A model generated the notes under the pieces. It was not told the DNA's origin. It made no database searches and saw only the letters and a list, made by a program, of their open reading frames with translations. A program made the translations under genes and the position numbers. Positions 7,297 to 12,692 of a stretch of 27,975 nucleotides of DNA are shown here, piece after piece. Source of the DNA: an uncultured Oscillibacter sp. (lineage in GTDB: Bacteria > Bacillota > Clostridia > Oscillospirales > Oscillospiraceae); the NCBI GenBank assembly GCA_910587875.1, contig CAJUOD010000029.1, positions 1 through 27,975 of the forward strand, read 5' to 3'. Numbering within the stretch: position 1 is the first letter of the stretch; every line of letters starts with the position of its first letter.

Positions 7297-7343
7297 CAAT
7301 TCCTGTGGAAACGCATTTCCAGACATCACCAAGCCTTCCTGCG

Positions 7344-7372
7344 GCATAAGCCGGGGAAAACAGCGGATACTA
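7344..7372 (+). promoter_or_regulatory. Sigma-G-like (forespore) promoter before the truncated spoVT
   Basis: GCATA (7344-7348) and GATACTA (7366-7372) are separated by 17 bases. This resembles the sigma-G consensus (GHATR, about 18 bases, CATWHTA-like). In Bacillus, spoVT is transcribed by sigma-G, so promoter type and gene agree. The start codon is about 50 bases downstream. Confidence 0.6.
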
Positions 7373-7424
7373 GCTTTTGCCAGAGTGACATACCACCATC
7401 ACTTTATCAAAGGAGTTTTTCGAT

Positions 7425-7604
7425 ATGAAGGCAACTGGAATTGTGCGGCGGATCGACGACCTTGGCCGGGTGGTCATCCCCAAGGAGATCCGCCGCACCA
7501 TGCGTATCCGGGAGGGCGACCCGTCACAGATAACGTTGGAGCCGTGGGAGCGGTTTTGCGGGGGGATGATGGGGTTGGAGAGGAGAATGGGGTGGGGTAC
7601 ATAA
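7425..7604 (+). pseudogene. spoVT: spoVT, 3'-truncated: AbrB-type DNA-binding domain only
   Basis: The first 33 codons (MKATGIVRRIDDLGRVVIPK, then EIRRTMRIREGDP) match the swapped-hairpin AbrB DNA-binding domain of the stage V sporulation regulator SpoVT almost word for word. After GDP the expected LEI... continuation is replaced by 26 unrelated residues (SQITLEPWERF...) ending in TAA at 7602. A full SpoVT is about 178-180 aa and carries a C-terminal GAF-like domain; none of that is found downstream. The junction lies at about 7524, and a toxin-antitoxin cassette begins 165 bases later, so truncation by insertion or deletion is likely. The RBS AAAGGAG precedes the ATG at about 7 bases. The 59-aa product could still bind DNA as a dimer, so it may not be wholly inert. 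Confidence 0.82.
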
Positions 7605-7616
7605 AAACGAGGTATT

Positions 7617-7658
7617 TTCGTGCGAATAGTTGAAATCTTCGTGCAAACAGCGTATACT
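7617..7658 (+). promoter_or_regulatory. Promoter and candidate operator of the dinJ-yafQ module
   Basis: TTGAAA (7630-7635) and TATACT (7653-7658) are spaced by 17 bases. Two near-identical decamers, TTCGTGCGAA (7617-7626) and TTCGTGCAAA (7638-7647), stand 21 bases apart (two helical turns). One is just before the -35 box and the other in the spacer. Antitoxins of this type repress their own promoter, so these repeats are candidate binding sites. Confidence 0.72.
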
Positions 7659-7688
7659 ATGGGTATCAGCAGATAAGGAGTTGAGAGT

Positions 7689-7967
7689 ATGGCTGGAAGT
7701 ACCACCAACATCAGCATCCGCATGGATGCCGAGCTGAAAGCCCAGGCCGACGCCCTCTTCGCGGAGCTGGGGATGAACCTCTCCACGGCGTTTAATATCT
7801 TTGTCCGGCAGTCTCTGCGGGAGGGGCGGATTCCTTTTGAAATCGCCTTGAATCAGCCCAATAAGGAGACCATTGCCGCCATGCTGGAGGCGGAGAGAAT
7901 TGCGAAGGACCCGTCTGTGAAGGGTTATGACGACCTGGACGAGCTATTTGCGGATTTGAAGGCATGA
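7689..7967 (+). CDS. dinJ: RelB/DinJ-family antitoxin
   Basis: This is a 92-aa type II antitoxin. The N-terminal ribbon-helix-helix is clear: NISIRMDAELKAQADALFAE, then LGMNLSTAFNIFVRQSLREG. It would dimerise, bind the operator and repress the operon. The C-terminal part (ETIAAMLEAERIAKDPSVKG, then YDDLDELFADLKA) is the acidic tail that in DinJ wraps and neutralises YafQ. Its stop overlaps the toxin start by four bases (7964-7967), the usual coupling that keeps antitoxin in excess. The RBS AAGGAG is eight bases from the ATG. It is the first gene of a likely three-gene unit with the toxin and a DUF1016 nuclease. Confidence 0.95.
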   Translation: MAGSTTNISIRMDAELKAQADALFAELGMNLSTAFNIFVRQSLREGRIPFEIALNQPNKETIAAMLEAERIAKDPSVKGYDDLDELFADLKA

Positions 7968-8254
7968 GGAAAACCAAATACCAAGTCAAGGTCACCGCAC
8001 AGTTTAAAAAAGACTATAAGCTGGCTTTGAAACGCCGCATGAATGTGAAACTGCTGGAGGATGTCGTTGCCGCTCTTGCCATGGGCGAACCCCTCCCGGA
8101 GAAGAACAAGGACCACGGCCTGTCTGGAAAGTGGGCCGGGCATCGGGAATGCCATATCCTCCCGGACTGGCTGTTGGTCTACCGCATCGAAAACAATGTG
8201 CTGGTGCTGACACTTTCCCGCACAGGAACGCACAGCGATTTGTTTGGAATCTGA
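7964..8254 (+). CDS. yafQ: YafQ-type RelE-superfamily mRNA interferase toxin
   Basis: This 96-aa toxin aligns by eye with E. coli YafQ, a ribosome-dependent endoribonuclease that cuts mRNA in the A site. The residues used by YafQ for catalysis are present: H51 (KDHGL), H64 (RECHI), D68 (LPDWLLVY) and H90 in TGTHSDLF, with R86 and F94 nearby, so the toxin looks intact. The N-terminal TAQFKKDYKLALKRR is the basic helix typical of the family. It is translated from an ATG that overlaps the antitoxin stop. A nuclease gene starts 21 bases after its stop codon. Confidence 0.95.
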   Translation: MRKTKYQVKVTAQFKKDYKLALKRRMNVKLLEDVVAALAMGEPLPEKNKDHGLSGKWAGHRECHILPDWLLVYRIENNVLVLTLSRTGTHSDLFGI

Positions 8255-8275
8255 GGGGCGAGAAAGGACAACTTG

Positions 8276-9313
8276 ATGGATGAATTAATGAAACGGGAAA
8301 ACCTGCCGGACAGCCCCCAGTCGGAGGACGCCTACCGCTCCATCCGGGGCTATGTCATCGAGGCCCAGGGGCAGGTCTACACGGCGGTGAACGCCGCCAT
8401 GGTGACGGCTTATTGGAAGATTGGCAAGTCGATTTTTGAAGCCTGCGGGGAAAACGACCGGGCAGCCTACGGCAAGCAGGTGTTGAAATACATTTCGGAA
8501 CGGCTGACCGAGGAATTTGGGAAGGGATTCAACCTCCGCAATCTGCGGTACATGCGGCAGTTCTATTTGACTTTCCCAAATGTGAACGCACTGCGTTCCG
8601 AATTGAGCTGGACGCATTACCGTTCTCTGATGAAGGTAACTGATGAGAAGGCGAGGACCTTCTACCTAGAGGAGTGCGCAAAGTCTGGCTGGAGCTCCCG
8701 CCAATTAGATCGGCAGATCAACACCATGTTCTACCAGCGGCTTTTGGCCAGCCGGGACAAGGAGAGCGTGGCGGCGGAGATTCAGATCACGGAGCCAAAA
8801 CCCGAGTACGAGCAGATCATCAAGGACCCCTATGTCTTGGAGTTTCTGGACCTCCCGGCCAACGAGCACTTCTATGAGTCCAATGTGGAACAGGCCCTGA
8901 TCGACCATTTGCAGAAGTTTCTCCTGGAGCTGGGCCGCGGGTTCTCCTTTGTGGCGCGGCAGAAACATTTCAATGTGGATGGGCGGCATTTTTACATTGA
9001 TCTGGTGTTTTACAACTATATCCTGAAATGCTTCGTGCTGATCGATCTGAAAACCGGCGACCTCACCCATCAGGACATCGGGCAGATGCAGATGTATGTG
9101 AACTACTACACCCGATACCAGATGAACGAGGGGGACAACCCGCCGGTGGGCCTGCTGCTGTGCGCCCGGAAGAGCGACACGCTGGTGGAGCTGACCCTGC
9201 CGGAGGACAACCGGCAGATCTACGCCGCAAAGTATCTGCCCTATTTGCCTACGGAGGAGGAGCTAAAACGGGAGCTGAATCTGGAGGATTTCGAGAAGCT
9301 GGAGAATCTGTAG
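8276..9313 (+). CDS. YhcG-family (DUF1016) PD-(D/E)XK nuclease
   Basis: This 345-aa protein has two domains. Residues about 15-170 form the DUF1016 N-terminal helical domain (AMVTAYWKIGKSIFE, FGKGFNLRNLRYMRQFYLTF, TFYLEECAKSGWSSRQLDRQ). Residues about 180-340 form a PDDEXK nuclease fold: E201/E205, D242 (FYIDLVFYN) and D257-L-K259 (FVLIDLKTG), with Q270 downstream. The family is linked to phage defence and recombination-type DNA cleavage; in enterobacteria YhcG-like proteins are suspected Holliday-junction or phage-DNA nucleases. ATG 8276 with AAAGGA seven bases upstream is chosen over the adjacent TTG 8273. It lies 21 bases after yafQ, so it is probably co-transcribed with the toxin-antitoxin pair. 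Confidence 0.93.
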   Translation: MDELMKRENLPDSPQSEDAYRSIRGYVIEAQGQVYTAVNAAMVTAYWKIGKSIFEACGENDRAAYGKQVLKYISERLTEEFGKGFNLRNLRYMRQFYLTFPNVNALRSELSWTHYRSLMKVTDEKARTFYLEECAKSGWSSRQLDRQINTMFYQRLLASRDKESVAAEIQITEPKPEYEQIIKDPYVLEFLDLPANEHFYESNVEQALIDHLQKFLLELGRGFSFVARQKHFNVDGRHFYIDLVFYNYILKCFVLIDLKTGDLTHQDIGQMQMYVNYYTRYQMNEGDNPPVGLLLCARKSDTLVELTLPEDNRQIYAAKYLPYLPTEEELKRELNLEDFEKLENL

Positions 9314-9345
9314 GCAAAGGGACGCCAAAAAATCGACAGGTTTCG

Positions 9346-9374
9346 TTGACAGGAGCGTTTTTCATTGCTATACT
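9346..9374 (+). promoter_or_regulatory. Promoter of the YegP-like gene
   Basis: TTGACA (9346-9351) and TATACT (9369-9374) are exactly 17 bases apart, a near-consensus sigma-A promoter about 40 bases before the start codon. Confidence 0.88.
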
Positions 9375-9413
9375 GACACTATCGGCCCTAAATTTGGAAA
9401 AGGAGCGATCAGT

Positions 9414-9788
9414 ATGGGAAAGTTCGCAGTCAAGACGGTAAAAACCGGCATCAAGTTTAACCTGAAAGCCGGAAACGGTGAAATCATTGCCACCTCCGAG
9501 GTCTACACCTCCCGTTCCGCCTGCCTGAAGGGCGTGGAGAGCGTGCGGAAAAACGCCCCTATCGCCAAGCTGGAGGACCAGACCGAGGAGGGCTTCCAGA
9601 CCGTCACCAACCCCAAGTTCGAGGTCTACACGGACAAGGCTGGAGAGTTCCGTTTCCGCCTGAAGGCCCGCAACGGGGAAATCATCGCCGTATCCGAGGG
9701 CTACAAGGCCAAAGCGTCCTGCATGAACGGCATCGAGAGCGTGCGGAAAAACGCGCCGGAAGCCGAGACGGTGGATGAAAAAGAGTAA
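9414..9788 (+). CDS. YegP/DUF1508-family protein, two tandem repeats
   Basis: This 124-aa protein is built of two copies of the roughly 50-residue DUF1508 motif: FNLKAGNGEIIATSEVYTSR then GVESVRKNAP, and FRLKARNGEIIAVSEGYKAK then GIESVRKNAP. Tandem DUF1508 domains are the normal family layout and give a compact beta-alpha dimer-like fold. The biochemical role is unknown; E. coli YegP is the named homologue. The ATG has the RBS AAGGAG. It has its own promoter and terminator and therefore stands alone. Confidence 0.92.
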   Translation: MGKFAVKTVKTGIKFNLKAGNGEIIATSEVYTSRSACLKGVESVRKNAPIAKLEDQTEEGFQTVTNPKFEVYTDKAGEFRFRLKARNGEIIAVSEGYKAKASCMNGIESVRKNAPEAETVDEKE

Positions 9789-9803
9789 ACATCTGAGGAA
9801 ATC

Positions 9804-9838
9804 AAAAGGGGACGGTGGCGTGAGTCATCGTCCCTTTT
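9804..9838 (+). terminator. Intrinsic terminator after the YegP-like gene
   Basis: A 9-bp GC-rich stem (9809-9817 with 9826-9834, one G-U) is flanked by AAAA and TTTT. It begins about 16 bases after the stop codon and could act in both directions. Confidence 0.85.
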
Positions 9839-9849
9839 ACATTGTCCGC

Positions 9850-9883
9850 TTGCCAGCCTGCGGCGGCGGGGGTATACTATAAT
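9850..9883 (+). promoter_or_regulatory. Promoter of the small-protein and GNAT operon
   Basis: TTGCCA (9850-9855) is followed after 17 bases by TATACT (9873-9878), which overlaps a second -10-like TATAAT (9878-9883). Confidence 0.78.
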
Positions 9884-9919
9884 GGAAGTCAAAAAATAAC
9901 AGAATGTGAGGATGCTTTT

Positions 9920-10084
9920 ATGGAGCCTGTATTTTACACCGTTCAGAACATCAACGGAGACTACGCCTACATGGTCAGCGACACGGGAGTAGACAACCAA
10001 GTGGCCATGTTTCTTTTGCCGGAGGGCACGGATGTGGGCAGCCGGTTGAAGTGGGAGAATTTTGAGTGGGAGCTGCTGGGATAA
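9920..10084 (+). CDS. Small hypothetical protein (54 aa)
   Basis: The protein MEPVFYTVQNINGDYAYMVS... is 54 residues long and looks all-beta. The segment FLLPEGTDVGSRLKWENFEW recalls the short barrel of DUF3006-like proteins, but the resemblance is weak and no function is claimed. ATG 9920 has GAGGA eight bases upstream; an in-frame TTG at 9842 would lie upstream of the promoter and is rejected. It is followed after 12 bases by a GNAT gene and probably shares its transcript. Confidence 0.7.
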   Translation: MEPVFYTVQNINGDYAYMVSDTGVDNQVAMFLLPEGTDVGSRLKWENFEWELLG

Positions 10085-10096
10085 TCGGAGGGACTC

Positions 10097-10669
10097 ATGA
10101 TGCGAATTGAGACAAAGCGGCTGTATATCCGGCAAATGACGGATGATGATCTTGACCTAATGTCCCTGATCTGGCTGGAACGGTCCCCTACGTTGTTTGA
10201 TGGCGGCAAAGAATTTCAGGAGAAAATCCTTCCAGAATTGTGGGAGACTGCAAAAAATCCGACCGTGCTGTCCTACCTGATTTTCCTACGGGACGGCAGC
10301 CAATTCTGTGGCCGCGTGAATATGCAGAAAACAGACGAGGAAGTCCCGGAATTGGGTATTGACCTTCTGGAAAAGTACCAGAATCAGGGCTATGGCCCGG
10401 AGGCAATCACCGCCTTTGCAAACTGGTATGGGGAGAGCCGCCATGTGTCGGAAATCAAGGTTCGTATCATGGCCGTAAATACCCGCAGCGCCCACGTGTT
10501 TCAAAAGCTGGGAGCGGAATATCTACAGGAGGACCCGTCCTTTTCAGCTGCTATAAAGAGACTAGCGGAGGAGTTGCCGGAAAAGCAGGAAACTATCATG
10601 CGTGACTTGATCGTGCGGGAATATATACTGAAACTGCCGATTACCAGTGTTTCAGATGCTGCCCTGTAA
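10097..10669 (+). CDS. GNAT-family N-acetyltransferase (RimJ/RimL-like)
   Basis: This 190-aa protein begins MRIETKRLYIRQMTDDDLDL, the usual start of acetyltransferase_3 (RimJ/RimL-type) GNAT proteins. The acetyl-CoA region is ELGIDLLEKYQNQGYGPEAI (a variant of the Q/RxxGxG/A loop), and VNTRSAHVFQKLGAEYLQED is the conserved C-terminal NxxxxxxxxKLGF-like strand. The substrate is unknown (ribosomal protein N-terminus, antibiotic or small amine are possible). ATG 10097 or 10100 both follow GGAGGG. The last few codons overlap an antisense uvrA-like remnant, so the native C-terminus may have been altered by a deletion junction near 10640. Confidence 0.9.
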   Translation: MMRIETKRLYIRQMTDDDLDLMSLIWLERSPTLFDGGKEFQEKILPELWETAKNPTVLSYLIFLRDGSQFCGRVNMQKTDEEVPELGIDLLEKYQNQGYGPEAITAFANWYGESRHVSEIKVRIMAVNTRSAHVFQKLGAEYLQEDPSFSAAIKRLAEELPEKQETIMRDLIVREYILKLPITSVSDAAL

Positions 10670-10796
10670 TGCCGTCCGGGTTCCACGTGATCTCTTCCGG
10701 TGTTTCCGCCTCTACAAGTTGTCCGCCCACCTCGCTGCCGCCGGGACCCACGTCGACGATGTAATCGATGTTTTGGACGATATCATCTAAAATATT
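10641..10796 (-). pseudogene. uvrA-like 3' fragment (decayed)
   Basis: On the minus strand about 50 codons encode NIDYIVDVGPGGSEVGGQLV, then EAETPEEITWNPDGITGQHL, and TAA at 10641. This resembles the extreme C-terminus of UvrA-type excinuclease ABC ATPases (the ...IIDLGPEGG..GG..V..GTPEEV...TG.YL pattern). Nothing upstream resembles UvrA: the frame continues to 11027 with unrelated AT-rich sequence. No start or RBS is present, so this is a remnant. It marks the edge between the GC-rich backbone and the AT-rich island and may show that an earlier gene was cut when the island arrived. Confidence 0.6.
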
Positions 10797-11138
10797 AACA
10801 GCGCTTGCATCACATAGACAACAACACCGAAGTGGACAGTAGGATGCATGTTTCTTCTGCCAATATATTTTTAGTTGAATTAATATTTTAAACCTAATAT
10901 AGAATGCCCTTGTCACTTTCTGTCTGAATGGGTATAATAGGATTAATCTGCTATAGAAATGAAATAAGCTCATCATTTCACCAAAACGAGGCAATTTTGA
11001 GAAGGCAAAGCGATGCTCGTCAAGCAACCTAAAAACTATAAATTACGCACTTAAATAAAATTGTAAAGAAAGCAGAATATTTGGAACAAGTATAAGTGGT
11101 ATTATGACATAAAAACAAGCAAACCGAGGTACTTGAAA
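10797..11138 (+). other. AT-rich intergenic region with island operon promoter and long leader
   Basis: No gene is visible in this stretch. It holds the start of the AT-rich segment, a sigma-A promoter (TTGTCA 10910-10915, 17 bases, TATAAT 10933-10938) and a predicted leader of about 190 nt before the first island gene. Just after the expected transcription start is a 7-bp hairpin (10956-10962 with 10973-10979). No controller (C-protein) gene is present nearby. Confidence 0.6.
10910..10938 (+). promoter_or_regulatory. Promoter of the defence operon
   Basis: TTGTCA (10910-10915) and TATAAT (10933-10938) are separated by 17 bases. It is the only strong promoter seen ahead of the seven-gene operon; the start codon lies 200 bases downstream. 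Confidence 0.82.
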
Positions 11139-12692
11139 ATGGATAACGGAAGAGATGCGGATAAAGAAACTGCAATCAATGCGTTTTTAAATATAGAAGA
11201 CTATGAATATGCTATTCCTAATGCTGCCGCTTTGATGCAGTCTTTGCGTGCGTTTGGCTACGATATTTCTGCAGCAGTAGCAGATTTGATTGACAACAGC
11301 ATTACAGCGAAAGCAGATAATATCTCCATCCAATTTGAATGGAATGATGGAAATCCCTTTATTTCTATTATGGATAATGGATATGGGATGTCTGAACGAG
11401 AATTGATGGAGGCTATGAAAACCGGAAGTAGAAATCCGCTTGATATAAGGGATGAAAAAGATTTGGGGCGGTTTGGTCTGGGGTTGAAGTCAGCCTCGTT
11501 TTCACAGTGCAGACGATTGACCGTCGCCTCTAAAACAGCAGGAGGGAACGTCTGCACAAGATGTTGGGATTTAGATATTGTTACAGAGACAAATACTTGG
11601 CTTCTGTTAAAAACAGCGTCTCCAACAGCAGAAAAAGTAATTAAAGAATATTATACAGTACATAGTTGGGGGACAGTTGTCATTTGGGAAAAACTTGATA
11701 GGCTTATCCCTGAAACAGAAGTAAAAAATGTGGAATACCAACAGGCATTTTTAAGATATGCGCAGTCTGTCCGGGAACATATCTCGCTGGTTTTCTCTTC
11801 ATGGATGCATAGCCAACAAAAAATCCAAATCAAACTGAACAATAGAATTATTCCAACGACAGATCCCTTTATGACAGATAATCCCTTAACCACCCGTATG
11901 CCGACGGAAACACTTTTTGTTAATGGCGCCGAAGTTCAAATTAAATCTTACATATTGCCGCATAAAAACAAGCTTACTGCAGAGGAATTTTTAAAAAATG
12001 GCGGTCTATATGGCTGGAATGCTCAGCAGGGATTTTATATTTATCGTAATAACCGATTGATTTCTGCGGGCGGCTGGCTTATCCAGGGGCTGGACAAACA
12101 GGAGCAATACCAATTAGCGCGCATTCGTGTTGATATCGGAAATAGTACTGACAAAGAATGGAGCATTGACGTCAGGAAATCAACAGCAATTCCGCCGATT
12201 TCAATACAAAAGGAAATTAAGAGAATTGCAGTTGCTGCACGGCGTGAATCTGCAAGAGTTTATCGTCATCGGGGAAAACGTCTTGCAAGGATGGGAAACC
12301 AAGAGCAGTTCTTTGTTTGGCATCAAAACATCCGTCATGGGAAATTGGGATATTCAATCAATCGAGATCATCCCCTCATTCGGGAACTGCTCCAATTAGA
12401 TCCCAACAAACAAATAAAGTGTCTGCTGACTTTAATAGAAGAAACCATCCCTGTACCAATGATTATTTCTGACCATGGTGAAAAGGCAGCGGAGTTACTT
12501 AACCCATTTGAAGGGAAAACCACAAGTGAGTACGACGATATGATAAAAGTTTTATATGATATGTATATAGCATCTGGCTGTTCAGAGCAAGAAGCAGCAG
12601 CAAACATCGCGAGCACAGAACCTTATATTTATGCACCTGAAAAGGTTGCACTGTTTTGCGAGAAGGAGGGTATACGATATGAACAGCAATAA
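11139..12692 (+). CDS. GHKL-family (MORC/MutL-like) ATPase of restriction system
   Basis: This 517-aa protein carries a Bergerat ATP-binding fold near its N-terminus: N-box AVADLIDNSI (about residues 46-55), DNGYGM (79-84) and the lid GRFGLGLKSAS (110-120). Those three motifs match HATPase_c_3 proteins such as MutL, Hsp90 and MORC. The middle (about 200-400) should be the S5-like transducer domain; YGWNAQQGFYIYRNNRLISA is the conserved sensor-lysine-type strand region. The rest is helical. In the paraMORC systems these ATPases are thought to clamp or remodel DNA-protein complexes and to license a partner nuclease. ATG 11139 follows GAGG at nine bases. The next gene begins inside its last 14 bases, so the two are translationally linked. 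Confidence 0.92.
   Translation: MDNGRDADKETAINAFLNIEDYEYAIPNAAALMQSLRAFGYDISAAVADLIDNSITAKADNISIQFEWNDGNPFISIMDNGYGMSERELMEAMKTGSRNPLDIRDEKDLGRFGLGLKSASFSQCRRLTVASKTAGGNVCTRCWDLDIVTETNTWLLLKTASPTAEKVIKEYYTVHSWGTVVIWEKLDRLIPETEVKNVEYQQAFLRYAQSVREHISLVFSSWMHSQQKIQIKLNNRIIPTTDPFMTDNPLTTRMPTETLFVNGAEVQIKSYILPHKNKLTAEEFLKNGGLYGWNAQQGFYIYRNNRLISAGGWLIQGLDKQEQYQLARIRVDIGNSTDKEWSIDVRKSTAIPPISIQKEIKRIAVAARRESARVYRHRGKRLARMGNQEQFFVWHQNIRHGKLGYSINRDHPLIRELLQLDPNKQIKCLLTLIEETIPVPMIISDHGEKAAELLNPFEGKTTSEYDDMIKVLYDMYIASGCSEQEAAANIASTEPYIYAPEKVALFCEKEGIRYEQQ

Noticed and set aside
7283..7633. 116-aa rightward frame across the spoVT region
   Set aside because: It starts in the terminator T run and crosses the spoVT fragment in another frame; the SpoVT-matching frame has the RBS and homology.
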